Origin: CAWUKT01 sp964352215
GTDB lineage: Bacteria > Bacteroidota > Bacteroidia > J057 > JADKCL01
Length of the DNA: 64,000 bases
Assembly: GCA_964352215.1 (NCBI GenBank)
Contig: CAYGRE010000027.1
Span: 9,019-73,018 of the forward strand
Direction of reading: 5' to 3'
The notes below the pieces were generated by a model. That model had not been told where the DNA came from. It made no database searches and worked only from the letters and a program-made list of their open reading frames with translations. The position numbers were made by a program, and so were the translations under genes. Of the stretch, positions 34,895 through 43,642 are shown piece by piece (within the stretch, counting starts at the first letter, position 1; each line of letters starts with the position of its first letter).

Positions 34895-36151
34895 TTAGTC
34901 TTCAAACTCGGCACGGAGAATCGACATCACTTCAATGATGGTTTCCGTATCGAGGTCCGTTCTTCTTTCAAGTTCTTTTTCACTCAGTTCAAGCACTGCT
35001 TTTGCGGTATCACAACCTGCAGACTGCAATTCTTTGATGATCCATGCATCGATTTCATCCTTGAATTCATCCAATTCGACGTCTTCGTCGTCATGTTCCA
35101 TCTCACGGAATACATCAATCTCGTAACTGGTGAGTCGGCTGGCCAATTTGATATTCTGTCCACTCTTACCAATGGCCAGGGACACCTGATCAGGTTTGAG
35201 GAACACTTGGGCCTTCCGGTTTGCATCATCCAAGCGAATCGAACTGATTTTCGCCGGGCTCAACGCCCGTTGGATATAGAGGAGTTCATTGCTGGTGTAA
35301 TTGATCACATCAATGTTCTCGTTCCGCAACTCGCGAACGATCCCATGGATACGTGATCCCTTCATACCAACACATGCACCAACCGGATCAATCCGGTCAT
35401 CGTAGCTTTCTACAGCAACTTTGGCACGTTCTCCTGGTTCACGAACAATCCCCTTAATGGTGATCAATCCGTCGTAAATCTCCGGTACTTCCTGTTCGAA
35501 TAACTTCTCGAGGAAAAGTCCGGATGCGCGTGATACTACAATATGTGGATTGCCGTTGCGCATTGTCACATCCATGATCACGGCACGGATGGTGTCACCT
35601 TTGCGGAAACGGTCTTTTGGTATCTGCTCTGATTTGGGAAGGATCAATTCATTGCCTTCATGAATGATCATGATCTCATTCCGCCATATCTGATACACCT
35701 CTCCTACAATGATCTCTCCTACCAATTCCTGGTAGCTCTCAAAGATGCTTTGCTTCTCAAGATCACGGATTTTCTGGGTGAGGGTCTGCTTTGCAGTTTG
35801 GATCATTTTACGTCCAAACTCTATAAAGTTGATCTCATCACCCATCATTTCTGCTACTTCAGAATCAGGGTCAAGGGCAATTGCTTCACTCAAAGATATC
35901 TGGGTGGATTCATCCTCCACCTCACCATCTTCTACAATTTCACGTTCACGAAAAGCCTGAATGTCACCTTGGTCAACATTGATAATTACATCAAAGTTTT
36001 CGTCAGAGCCGTACTTTTTACGAATCATGGTCCGGAAGACTTCTTCCAGAACAGACATGAGCGTAGCTCGGTCAATATTTTTGAATCGAGCAAATTCCGC
36101 AAACGACTCGACCAGGTTTTCTTTACTGGCTGTTACTTTCCTTCTCGCCAT
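34895..36151 (-). CDS. nusA: Transcription termination/antitermination protein NusA
   Basis: RNA-polymerase-binding factor of 418 residues that influences pausing, termination and antitermination. An N-terminal polymerase-binding domain (about 1-130) precedes an S1 domain (about 135-200) and the paired KH domains. The KH region shows VGACVGMKGSRI, then SLAIGKSGQNIKLASRL. An acidic C-terminal helical region ends the protein. It lies 2 bp after rimP. Because NusA acts on hairpin terminators, its operon leader hairpin at 36654 is of regulatory interest. Confidence 0.97.
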   Translation of the reverse strand: MARRKVTASKENLVESFAEFARFKNIDRATLMSVLEEVFRTMIRKKYGSDENFDVIINVDQGDIQAFREREIVEDGEVEDESTQISLSEAIALDPDSEVAEMMGDEINFIEFGRKMIQTAKQTLTQKIRDLEKQSIFESYQELVGEIIVGEVYQIWRNEIMIIHEGNELILPKSEQIPKDRFRKGDTIRAVIMDVTMRNGNPHIVVSRASGLFLEKLFEQEVPEIYDGLITIKGIVREPGERAKVAVESYDDRIDPVGACVGMKGSRIHGIVRELRNENIDVINYTSNELLYIQRALSPAKISSIRLDDANRKAQVFLKPDQVSLAIGKSGQNIKLASRLTSYEIDVFREMEHDDEDVELDEFKDEIDAWIIKELQSAGCDTAKAVLELSEKELERRTDLDTETIIEVMSILRAEFED

Positions 36152-36153
36152 CT

Positions 36154-36642
36154 TCAGTCGAATGAAATTTCAATAATTGCTTCTTTGATATCATCGTAAG
36201 AGATTTCAAAGTTCTCCTGAACTTCTTCCTCTCCTTTTTTCTTCTTCTTCTTACCTGATTTGGACGGTTCAACCACGATTCCCGCATCATCTGCAGAGAT
36301 CAGCCTTCCCCGTCTGGATTCACCATCCAGCAAAACCACTTTGATCTTTCTTCCCACATTTTTCAGGTACTGACGCCGTACTACCAAAGGTCTGCCGACC
36401 CCTGGAGAACTGACTTCAAGACGAAATGGGAAATCAAAAGGCTCCTCTTCCTCCAGAAAATGATTCAATTTTCTGCTAATCCAGGCACAGATATCAATCT
36501 TAATGCCCTCATCGGTGTCCAAAGAAATTGAAAGAACAGATTTAACACTCCGTTTCAGGTCCATTTCTACTAAAAATACATCGGGGAACTCCTCTTCTAA
36601 TAACCGCTCCAATTCAGCTTTTACAGCCTCAAATCCCTGCAT
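36154..36642 (-). CDS. rimP: Ribosome maturation factor RimP
   Basis: A 162-residue cytoplasmic factor needed for 30S subunit maturation. The family motif is visible in the middle (FRLEVSSPGVGRPL), and the N-terminal half shows the alpha/beta layout. The C-terminal region contains a basic stretch (KSGKKKKKKGEEE) followed by acidic residues. The order rimP-nusA-infB is conserved across bacteria. It is the first gene of the operon, with a good promoter at 36714-36745 and a hairpin in the leader. Confidence 0.95.
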   Translation of the reverse strand: MQGFEAVKAELERLLEEEFPDVFLVEMDLKRSVKSVLSISLDTDEGIKIDICAWISRKLNHFLEEEEPFDFPFRLEVSSPGVGRPLVVRRQYLKNVGRKIKVVLLDGESRRGRLISADDAGIVVEPSKSGKKKKKKGEEEVQENFEISYDDIKEAIIEISFD

Positions 36643-36653
36643 ATACTTCTTTT

Positions 36654-36681
36654 AAAAACAAAAAAAGAGAGTGAAACTCTC
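36654..36681 (-). terminator. Terminator-like hairpin in the rimP-nusA-infB leader (possible attenuator)
   Basis: On the minus strand GAGAGT-TTC-ACTCTC (plus-strand 36667-36681, six pairs extendable by G-T pairs) is followed at once by TTTTTTTGTTTTT. It lies between the promoter (36714-36745) and the rimP ATG at 36642, 12 bp before the start. The plus strand has no T run. As no gene ends here on the minus strand, it can only act on the operon's own leader. The stem is short, so its strength is uncertain. Confidence 0.6.
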
Positions 36682-36713
36682 CCTCTCCTTCAACTTCAAT
36701 GTTAAAATCGATC

Positions 36714-36745
36714 CAAATATACAGCAATGAATAGAAAATGCCAAA
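36714..36745 (-). promoter_or_regulatory. Promoter of rimP-nusA-infB (TTTG, 20 bp, TATATTTG)
   Basis: On the minus strand TTTG (complement of 36742-36745), a 20-bp spacer, and TATATTTG (complement of 36714-36721) match the Bacteroidota sigma-ABfr consensus in both boxes and spacing. Transcription should begin near 36708, giving a leader of about 65 nt. Confidence 0.75.
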
Positions 36746-36820
36746 CCACAAGCAAGTCGTATTCCTCTGAAAATGTTTCCCTTGTATCCCTCCATTTAAA
36801 AATTATTCTAAGTTCATTGT

Positions 36821-36828
36821 TATCTTTG
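36821..36828 (+). promoter_or_regulatory. Putative -7 box (TATCTTTG) of the gene at 36838
   Basis: TATCTTTG is an exact TAnnTTTG match ending 9 nt before the ATG at 36838. TTTA at 36795 is a weak -33 candidate. The start point would lie within a few nt of the ATG. Confidence 0.45.
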
Positions 36829-36837
36829 CTCTTCGAA

Positions 36838-37143
36838 ATGAATGACAACCAGGAATCCCTGCAAAACGCACTTTCTCAAAACTGGGGATTGGCGAAAAAT
36901 CCAGCCCTCAGCATGGAAGATTTGAAAAGAGCGCTGCGGTCAAAGATCGATTCTCTTTTGCAGGATGACATGCATGCATTGGTCCAGCTGATGTACAGGC
37001 TGGACATCAATGAAAGCAAGTTTCACAACGCTATGTCAGCCCAGAATTCCGACGAACGTGTAAATGCCTTGACTGACCTTATTATAGAACGAGAGTTACA
37101 GCGAGTTGAGTTCCGGAATAAATACCAGAACGGGGAACTTTAA
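36838..37143 (+). CDS. Small conserved-looking helical protein of unknown function
   Basis: I do not recognise this 101-residue acidic protein. It is predicted mostly helical, with no signal peptide, membrane segment or Cys pair. Motif-like parts are MEDLKRALRSKIDSLL and ALVQLMYRLDINE. I start at the ATG at 36838. A frame open from 36727 would add 37 residues that read through the promoter box. It diverges from rimP and precedes the MATE transporter by 26 bp, so the two may be cotranscribed. Confidence 0.7.
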   Translation: MNDNQESLQNALSQNWGLAKNPALSMEDLKRALRSKIDSLLQDDMHALVQLMYRLDINESKFHNAMSAQNSDERVNALTDLIIERELQRVEFRNKYQNGEL

Positions 37144-37169
37144 TTTCTACAAACAAACCGCAACTCTCT

Positions 37170-38597
37170 ATGAAAGATCTTCAATCGGAAACCTCCCTCC
37201 TGTGGAATATGAGGGAAACTGCCAAACTTGCCTGGCCTGTGATCCTGGGATACCTCGGACACATGGTGATCGGCCAGGCAGACATCCTGATGGTTGGTCA
37301 ATATGGAAAATTTCCCCTGGCTGCATCTACCGTAGCCAACAGCCTGTTCTATCTTCCTTTTGTAATTGGGATTGGAATATGCATGGCCATCTCCCCGCTT
37401 GTCGCCCAATCTCTCGGCGCAAAAGCCAAAAATGAAACCAAATTGTACTTAAGCCAGGGGGGTATTGTCGCATTTTGGGCTGGCATCTTCTTCATTGGGA
37501 TCACTTTGCTGGAAGCAGAACTCATCCCATTTCTTGGTCAGGAGGAAGAGATCGTTCCTTTGGCACAGGAGTACATGAGGATTATTGGCTTCTCTTCTTT
37601 GCCCATGTTGCTATTTCTGGCCTTAAAACATTATACAGATGGTTTTGAAGATGTCGTTCCCGGCATGTTGGTCATGGGTGGGATCGTATTGGTCAATATC
37701 TTGCTCAACTGGTTGCTGATCTATGGCAATTGGGGATTTCCGGAACTCGGTTTGAACGGAGCAGGATATGCCACCGGAATTTCAAGAATCATTGGGTTTT
37801 TCCTGATGTGGGCCTACGTCGCAAATGCCAAAAGATACAAGGAATTCCGGGCCCGCAGGATCATCCTGAGACATCACTGGAAAACCATCTTTAAGATCCT
37901 CCAGATCGGGGTTCCAAGCGGGATACAATATTTCTTTGAAGTAGGAGCATTTACCGGAGCTGTGATCCTGATCGGTTGGATCGGTTCCGATGAATTGGCA
38001 GCTCACCAGATCGCTTTGGGAATTCCCGCCATTGCCTATATGGTCTATATGGGTCTGGCTGGTGCTACTTCGATACGGGTAGGAAATGCTTATGGCCGTA
38101 AAGACCTGCCGGGAATGAGAATCGCAGGGATGGCAGGGATCTGGGGGGGAATGATCTTTATTGTATTCAGTGTGACCATCATCCTACTGATGTTTTCTAT
38201 TATTCCCGGATTTTACATTGACAATCCAAATGTGGAAGCCATCGCCGCACGGTTATTGGTCATTGCTGCATTTTTCCAACTCGCAGACGGCATCCAGGCC
38301 ATTGCACTGGGGGCCCTCCGGGGCATGGAGGATGTATTGGTCCCAACCATCCTCATATTTATCGCCTATTGGGGAATTGGCCTGCCGGTTGGATACCTCT
38401 TACTTGAATACTATGGGTATGGAGTCGACGGAATGTGGTATGGACTTTCAGCAGGACTCGGATTTTCGGCACTGTTTTTGACAGTAAGATTTGAACGGCG
38501 AACACGTCTCAACAGAACCTCCGGAAAATTCAAATTTCCTGAATCAACTCAGGACGCTCCAGAGCTATCTAAAGACATTTCACCGTCCGGCAATTGA
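37170..38597 (+). CDS. MATE family efflux transporter
   Basis: Multidrug and toxic-compound extrusion protein of 475 residues with twelve hydrophobic segments in two similar halves. N-terminal signs are LAWPVILGYLGHMVIGQAD and the conserved GxxxxxPLVAQSLGA in helix 2 to 3. GALRGMEDVLVPT in the second half is also characteristic. It is probably a Na+- or H+-coupled antiporter of the NorM type; the substrate is unknown. It is second in a short plus-strand unit. Confidence 0.9.
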   Translation: MKDLQSETSLLWNMRETAKLAWPVILGYLGHMVIGQADILMVGQYGKFPLAASTVANSLFYLPFVIGIGICMAISPLVAQSLGAKAKNETKLYLSQGGIVAFWAGIFFIGITLLEAELIPFLGQEEEIVPLAQEYMRIIGFSSLPMLLFLALKHYTDGFEDVVPGMLVMGGIVLVNILLNWLLIYGNWGFPELGLNGAGYATGISRIIGFFLMWAYVANAKRYKEFRARRIILRHHWKTIFKILQIGVPSGIQYFFEVGAFTGAVILIGWIGSDELAAHQIALGIPAIAYMVYMGLAGATSIRVGNAYGRKDLPGMRIAGMAGIWGGMIFIVFSVTIILLMFSIIPGFYIDNPNVEAIAARLLVIAAFFQLADGIQAIALGALRGMEDVLVPTILIFIAYWGIGLPVGYLLLEYYGYGVDGMWYGLSAGLGFSALFLTVRFERRTRLNRTSGKFKFPESTQDAPELSKDISPSGN

Positions 38598-38648
38598 AAG
38601 TTGTGGAAAATTGCCGATATTTAATGCTGTCCCAAAATCCTGATTAAG

Positions 38649-39215
38649 ATGAAACGTTTTCTCCTATTCTTTATCGCGCTTGTAGTCGCATCCGGTCTGA
38701 ACGCGCAAGCACCTCAAAATGCTTCCAAAGACAATGGTCAATCTGTTACCGAAGTAGCCAAGATCGAATGGCTGACCTGGGAAGAGGCTGTCGAGCGCAT
38801 GGAAAAAGAACCCCGCAAGATCATGGTAGACGTCTATACCGATTGGTGTGGATGGTGTAAAAAAATGGATGCTTCCACGATGAAGGATCCCACCATTGCC
38901 GAATTGGTAAGCGGCGACTGGTACGCGGTCAAAATGGACGGGGAGCGAAAAGAAGACATTACCTTTAAAGACCGCACCTATAAGTTTGTCCCCAACGGGC
39001 GCAGAGGTTACCATGAACTTCCCGCAGAGCTGATGAACGGAAAGATGAGTTATCCCACCCTGGTTTTCCTCGATGAAAACTATGGGGTAATCCAACCTCT
39101 TCCCGGTTTCCGCCAGGCTCCGGAACTTGAAAAAATACTTGCCTACTTTGGAGGAGACTTCTATAAGAACACTTCCTGGGAGAAGTTTCAGGAAGAATAC
39201 AAGAGTCCAAACTAA
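38649..39215 (+). CDS. Exported thioredoxin-fold protein
   Basis: A 188-residue protein with a signal peptide (about 1-20, ending LNAQ) and a thioredoxin-like domain. The redox motif is DWCGWCKKMD (Cys67 and Cys70). Before the expected cis-proline there is a long insert, and MSYPTLVFLDENY carries the cis-Pro. It fits the DUF255/thioredoxin_7 group of periplasmic oxidoreductases in Bacteroidota. Its partner is unknown. It is followed by a hairpin terminator. Confidence 0.88.
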   Translation: MKRFLLFFIALVVASGLNAQAPQNASKDNGQSVTEVAKIEWLTWEEAVERMEKEPRKIMVDVYTDWCGWCKKMDASTMKDPTIAELVSGDWYAVKMDGERKEDITFKDRTYKFVPNGRRGYHELPAELMNGKMSYPTLVFLDENYGVIQPLPGFRQAPELEKILAYFGGDFYKNTSWEKFQEEYKSPN

Positions 39216-39241
39216 CAGTAATTCGAAAACATTCGAATGGA

Positions 39242-39269
39242 GGGTCCAATATTCGTATTGGGCCCTTTT
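39242..39269 (+). terminator. Intrinsic terminator with TTCG tetraloop after the thioredoxin gene
   Basis: GGGTCCAATA (39242-39251) pairs with TATTGGGCCC (39256-39265, one T-G pair) closing a TTCG tetraloop, then TTTT. The T run overlaps the stop codon of convergent mnmH. The minus strand lacks a T run after the stem. Confidence 0.9.
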
Positions 39270-40281
39270 ACTTTTCCGCCAATTCGAGAATATGTGTGAT
39301 CAGATCAGACATAGCCATACTGCTGGAATCTATATCATAACGTACCTTAGGCTTTCTCTCCTCGGCCCCGTGCAGATAAGACTTGTCATAGTAGTCCAAC
39401 AGCATACTCACCAAAGGTCTCCGCTCATTTTGCTCGATCAATTCAACTGCCTGCCTGTACCGCAACCCTCCCAACCGCTTTTTGATCTTGTCGACTGAGT
39501 CGCGGATTAGCTCCTTTGAAAAGTCACCGTAGTCATTGATCAACCTTTCTATTCTGTTTTCCTTCCCCGGCTTAAGATAATAGAATGCTGCTTTTCGCAT
39601 CTGCACCCATATAGTAAGCGGTATAATCAAGGACCCGATTTGCCGGCTTTCATCTTCGATCCAAATTCGTTTGTCTTTAAAGGTATACAATGCACTGGCT
39701 AAATCATTCTCAAACTGCGCTTGTGTCACCCGATTCCCAGCTCCAAGTCGCCCGAATGCCGATCCCCGATGGTCCGCCAGGTCTTCCAGGTCCACCATTT
39801 GTTCTCCCCTCAAGGCCAGGGCCTGCAGCACCTCTGTTTTGCCGGCTCCGGTCATTCCCCCTATTATCCGAAAGTCATAAGCTTTTTCGAATTGACTCAA
39901 AGCCCATCGCCGGTAGGCCTTGTACCCTCCTTCCAGTAGCTGAACCTGAATCCCGGCTATCTTGAGCAGATTGCCTACCGATTCACTCCGCATTCCCCCC
40001 CGCCAGCAATGCACCAACAGCTTTCCGTCTCTGGCAAGGACCTGCGCCTCATCTACCATTTGCCTGATCTTCGGACTCACCAATTCCAATCCCCTCGCCA
40101 CCGCTTCCTGCTGACCAATCTGCTTATATAAGGTACCGACCTCCGCACGTTCCGTATCCGAAAACAAAGGAAATGAATGAGCACCGGGAATGTGACCTTT
40201 CATATATTCGCCGGGGGAACGCACATCTAAAACAGGGACAATATCAGATGCTTCAACAAACTTCTCCGCAGGTATCCTCAT
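39268..40281 (-). CDS. mnmH: tRNA 2-selenouridine/geranyl-2-thiouridine synthase
   Basis: Modifies the wobble uridine of several tRNAs, converting 2-thiouridine to 2-selenouridine through a geranylated intermediate. A rhodanese domain (about 1-125) holds the catalytic Cys92 in LVHCWRGGMRS. A P-loop domain follows (GGMTGAGKT, 141-149). Length of 337 residues matches the family (E. coli 364). The selenium donor enzyme SelD is not in this window. Its start faces nadA across the candidate replication origin. Confidence 0.93.
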   Translation of the reverse strand: MRIPAEKFVEASDIVPVLDVRSPGEYMKGHIPGAHSFPLFSDTERAEVGTLYKQIGQQEAVARGLELVSPKIRQMVDEAQVLARDGKLLVHCWRGGMRSESVGNLLKIAGIQVQLLEGGYKAYRRWALSQFEKAYDFRIIGGMTGAGKTEVLQALALRGEQMVDLEDLADHRGSAFGRLGAGNRVTQAQFENDLASALYTFKDKRIWIEDESRQIGSLIIPLTIWVQMRKAAFYYLKPGKENRIERLINDYGDFSKELIRDSVDKIKKRLGGLRYRQAVELIEQNERRPLVSMLLDYYDKSYLHGAEERKPKVRYDIDSSSMAMSDLITHILELAEK

Positions 40282-40384
40282 AGCTTTATCTTTTATTAAT
40301 TCCTATGCGCATTTTTTGTTTTCAGGCTAAAATGATAAGAAGTGGAAGGTATTGAATATCAGCGCTTCCTACTCCACACCCAAC

Positions 40385-40775
40385 GGGGGATAACTGGTGA
40401 TTACAGGTGGAGAACTGTAGCGCAACTTTATTTGCTTTTCAATTGTCCGAGACAGGCTGTGTGGATATGTGTATATCCAAAATGGCGCTGTGGACACAAG
40501 CAAAACTACCCACATTGTATACACCCTGATTTTTCAAAATAGTTTCCCTGTTAATAGTAAAACTTAGTGATTGTGGGAATGTTAATGGAATAAGCTAAAG
40601 TAGTGACAGAGAAAGAAATAAACTTTATCATAATAGTGTATAAGTTTGAAATAATGTGGTTAACTCCAAAGTCAAGTGTTCTCAAAAATTCTTTTGCACA
40701 CAATCCACAGGACTAATACTACTATATATATTATAAATAACTTTAAAGAAGATATGTATATAGATATAAAAGAAA
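40385..40775. other. Candidate replication origin (oriC) with DnaA-box-like sites and AT-rich unwinding tract
   Basis: The 472-bp gap between divergent mnmH and nadA has no gene. Near-matches to TGTGNATAA are TGTGGATAT (40460), TGTGTATAT (40468), AGTGTATAA (40635) and TGTGGTTAA (40655), each 8 of 9. Weaker ones are TGTGGACAC (40489), CTACCCACA (40506) and CAATCCACA (40701). The last box is followed by GGA and then CTA-ATA-CTA-CTA-TAT (40713-40727). This layout is close to the box plus DnaA-trio of the Bacillus subtilis origin. A very AT-rich tract runs to about 40775. None of the boxes is a perfect consensus. Confidence 0.5.
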
Positions 40776-41767
40776 AGAAGCATTTCTCGAGAATCGACAA
40801 AGTCGGCTTTCTCGATGTCGAGGTTGATCCAACCCTGGATTTGTTTGCAGAGATTGAAAAGCTGAAGCGGGAAAAGAATGCAGTGATCCTGGCGCATTAT
40901 TACCAGGAACCAGATATCCAGGACATCGCAGATTTTGTGGGAGACAGTCTCGGCCTGGCCCAGCAAGCGGCCACCACCGATGCAGACATCATTGTCTTCG
41001 CCGGAGTTCATTTCATGGCAGAAACTGCCAAGATTATCAATCCTCAGAAAAAAGTGCTGCTTCCCGATCTGAAAGCTGGATGCTCACTTTCTGACAGTTG
41101 TCCACCGGATCTCTTCTCTGAATTCAAAAAGCAGTATCCTGAGCACAAAGTGGTGACTTACATCAACTGCTCTGCCGGCTTGAAAGCCCTGAGCGATGTG
41201 GTCGTGACCTCCACCAATGCCAAAGCGATCGTCGAATCCTTCCCAAAAGACCAACCCCTGATTTTCGCACCTGACAAAAATCTCGGTGCTTACATCAACA
41301 AAGAAACTGGTCGGAACATGGTGCTCTGGGATGGAGCCTGCATGGTCCACGAGATATTTTCCCGGAAACGGCTGCATGAACTGAAGCTCCGGCATCCGGC
41401 AGCAAAGATCATAGCCCATCCAGAATGCGAAGAAGCCGTACTGGAAATGGCAGAATACATCGGCTCGACCGCAGGGTTGCTGCGCTATACCCAGCAAGAC
41501 AAGGCACCAGCCTACATCGTGGTAACCGAATCCGGAATTCTGCACGAGATGCGCAAGCGGAGTCCCCACAAAGAGTTCATCGCGGCGCCAGCCGAGGGAA
41601 CCTGTGCCTGCAACGACTGCCCTCACATGAAATTGAATACATTGGAAAAAGTTTTTATCTGCATGAAGTACGAGACACCCGAAGTGGATGTCCCTGAGCC
41701 TCTGCGGACTAAAGCACTAAAACCGATAGAGGTAATGCTCGACCTGAGCGCCAGGAGCGGACTGTGA
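40754..41767 (+). CDS. nadA: Quinolinate synthase
   Basis: [4Fe-4S] enzyme of NAD synthesis that condenses iminoaspartate with dihydroxyacetone phosphate. The three cluster Cys regions are GCSLSDSC, YINCSAG and CACNDC. LAHYYQEPDIQDIADFVGDS carries the N-terminal substrate site. I start at the ATG at 40754, giving 337 residues; an ATG 26 codons earlier adds residues encoded by the AT-rich candidate origin and not typical of NadA. No nadB or nadC is adjacent. The gene is plus-strand, transcribed away from the candidate origin. Confidence 0.95.
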   Translation: MYIDIKEKKHFSRIDKVGFLDVEVDPTLDLFAEIEKLKREKNAVILAHYYQEPDIQDIADFVGDSLGLAQQAATTDADIIVFAGVHFMAETAKIINPQKKVLLPDLKAGCSLSDSCPPDLFSEFKKQYPEHKVVTYINCSAGLKALSDVVVTSTNAKAIVESFPKDQPLIFAPDKNLGAYINKETGRNMVLWDGACMVHEIFSRKRLHELKLRHPAAKIIAHPECEEAVLEMAEYIGSTAGLLRYTQQDKAPAYIVVTESGILHEMRKRSPHKEFIAAPAEGTCACNDCPHMKLNTLEKVFICMKYETPEVDVPEPLRTKALKPIEVMLDLSARSGL

Positions 41768-41804
41768 ATTACTCAATTTGCTTTTAAGGGAAGTTCATCT
41801 TTGC

Positions 41805-41812
41805 TAGCTTTG
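41805..41812 (+). promoter_or_regulatory. Putative -7 box (TAGCTTTG) of thiL
   Basis: TAGCTTTG matches TAnnTTTG and ends 4 nt before the thiL ATG at 41817. CATCTTTG (41796) is a second, one-mismatch copy. TTTG at 41777 lies 24 bp and 15 bp upstream of the two, neither ideal. Confidence 0.4.
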
Positions 41813-41816
41813 GGGA

Positions 41817-42869
41817 ATGTTCGAAAACAAAGACCAAGGCCTGACCCCGGTGGGAGAGCTTGGTGAGTTCAAACTGATACGACATCTGACCAAAGATTTT
41901 GTTACCAGCTCCCCGGATGTGCTCAAAGCCATCGGAGACGATGCGGCGGTGATTGCCTTGGAGAATGGCAAAGTACAAGTCGTGAGCACCGACTTGCTGG
42001 TGGAGGGAGTTCATTTCGATCTCACTTACGCCCCCTTGCAGCATGTCGGGTACAAAGCCGTTGCGGTTAACGTTTCAGATATCTACGCCATGAACGCAGA
42101 ACCCTATGGAATCACGGTTTCCGTTGCCTTGAGCAACAGATTTACCGTCGAAGCCATGGAAGCGTTTTATTTCGGGGTAAAAGCTGCCTGTGAAAAGTTC
42201 AATGTAGATCTACTGGGGGGAGACACGAGCAGCAGCACCAAGGGTTTGTTGATATCAGTAACTGCACTCGGAAAAGGTGAAAAAGATGATGTGGTTTACC
42301 GCAGTGGGGCAAAAGCCAATGATCTGCTCTGCATGAGCGGGGATGTGGGAGCTGCCTATGCCGGTTTACAAATACTCGAAAGAGAAAAAGCAGTTTTTGC
42401 CAAGAATCCCGAAATGCAGCCTGACCTGGGACTTTTCGATTATGTAGTCGGAAGACAACTCAAGCCCGAAGCCAGAAAAGATATATTCGAAGAACTCAGG
42501 GAACGTGGGATCAGACCTACCTCCATGATAGACATCAGCGATGGCCTGGCCTCCGAGATGTTCCATATTTCCGAATCCAGCGACGTGGGAATCAACGTCT
42601 ACTCAGACAAGATTATGCTTGATCCACAGACAGTGAGTGTAGCTGAGGATTTCAATCTCCACCCCATGACCATGGCCATGAACGGAGGAGAAGATTATGA
42701 ATTGCTGTTTACCGTACCCCTGGATGATTTCCAGAAAATCGAAGAAATGGCAGATGTAAAAGTAATCGGCCATGTCGTCGACAAAGCTGAAGGTGTAAAT
42801 CTAATTACCCAACACGGAACTGTAATTCCCTTGCAGGCCCAGGGTTGGACACATTTCGAGACCAGATAG
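41817..42869 (+). CDS. thiL: Thiamine-monophosphate kinase
   Basis: ATP-dependent phosphorylation of thiamine monophosphate to the active pyrophosphate. It belongs to the PurM/SelD/HypE superfamily. Signatures are AIGDDAAVI, STDLLVEGVHF, NVSDIYAMNAEP and GGDTSSS in the N-terminal half, and MIDISDGLASE plus GGEDYELLF in the C-terminal half. Length is 350 residues (E. coli 325). No TPP riboswitch is visible upstream. Its stop TAG shares the G with the GTG start of xth. Confidence 0.95.
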   Translation: MFENKDQGLTPVGELGEFKLIRHLTKDFVTSSPDVLKAIGDDAAVIALENGKVQVVSTDLLVEGVHFDLTYAPLQHVGYKAVAVNVSDIYAMNAEPYGITVSVALSNRFTVEAMEAFYFGVKAACEKFNVDLLGGDTSSSTKGLLISVTALGKGEKDDVVYRSGAKANDLLCMSGDVGAAYAGLQILEREKAVFAKNPEMQPDLGLFDYVVGRQLKPEARKDIFEELRERGIRPTSMIDISDGLASEMFHISESSDVGINVYSDKIMLDPQTVSVAEDFNLHPMTMAMNGGEDYELLFTVPLDDFQKIEEMADVKVIGHVVDKAEGVNLITQHGTVIPLQAQGWTHFETR

Positions 42870-43639
42870 TGAGCATTTCAATCGTCAGTTATAACGTGAA
42901 TGGCATCCGTGCCGCTTCCCGCAAAGGGTTGTTTGAATGGGTCAAATCAGTAGATCCCGATATTGTATGTTTCCAGGAGCTCAAAGCCCTCCCCGAAGAC
43001 ATCGCCAAGGATGCAGACGTCCCCGAGGTTTATCACCAGTATTGGTATTCCGCGCAAAAGAAAGGATACAGTGGAGTTGGAATCCTGAGCAAAGAAGAAC
43101 CCATCCACGTGGAATATGGCTGCGGAATTGAACGCTACGATTACGAAGGAAGAGTAATCAGGGCCGACTATCCGGACTATTCAGTGATGAGCCTCTACCT
43201 GCCTTCAGGAAGTTCCGGCGATGAGCGCCAAACTTTCAAAGAAGAATTTCTCGATGATTTCTACGACTATATCCGGGAATTGAAAAAAGAGGTGCCAAGA
43301 TTGGTGATCAGTGGAGATTACAATATCTGCCATAAACCGATTGATATTCACAACCCGGTATCGAATAAAAACAGTTCAGGCTTTCTACCTCAGGAACGGG
43401 AATGGATGACCAAATTCATCGACCTTGGTTTAGTAGACTCGTTCAGAATGTTCAACCAGGATCCCGACAACTATACCTGGTGGACCTACCGGGCCGGTGC
43501 AAGAGGAAAGAACAAAGGATGGCGCATCGACTACCAGATGGTGACGCAAGATTTGAAAGACAACTGCCGGGAGCATATCATCCATGCGGATGCAGTGCAT
43601 TCAGATCATTGTCCGATCGAACTAAAGCTGGAGATATAG
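42869..43639 (+). CDS. xth: Exodeoxyribonuclease III / AP endonuclease
   Basis: Metal-dependent repair nuclease of the EEP superfamily, 256 residues. Motifs are SYNVNGIRAA, CFQELKA (catalytic Glu), SGDYNICHKPIDIHNP (Asp/Asn), WRIDYQM and HSDHCPIELK (catalytic Asp-His). I take the GTG at 42869, which overlaps the thiL stop (TAGTG) and gives MSISIVSYNVNG, the normal N-terminus. An ATG eight codons earlier would lie inside thiL. Translational coupling with thiL is likely. Confidence 0.93.
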   Translation: MSISIVSYNVNGIRAASRKGLFEWVKSVDPDIVCFQELKALPEDIAKDADVPEVYHQYWYSAQKKGYSGVGILSKEEPIHVEYGCGIERYDYEGRVIRADYPDYSVMSLYLPSGSSGDERQTFKEEFLDDFYDYIRELKKEVPRLVISGDYNICHKPIDIHNPVSNKNSSGFLPQEREWMTKFIDLGLVDSFRMFNQDPDNYTWWTYRAGARGKNKGWRIDYQMVTQDLKDNCREHIIHADAVHSDHCPIELKLEI

Positions 43640-43642
43640 AAT

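Noticed and set aside
41768..41816. TPP riboswitch upstream of thiL
   Set aside because: The gap is only 49 bp and has no thi-box sequence.
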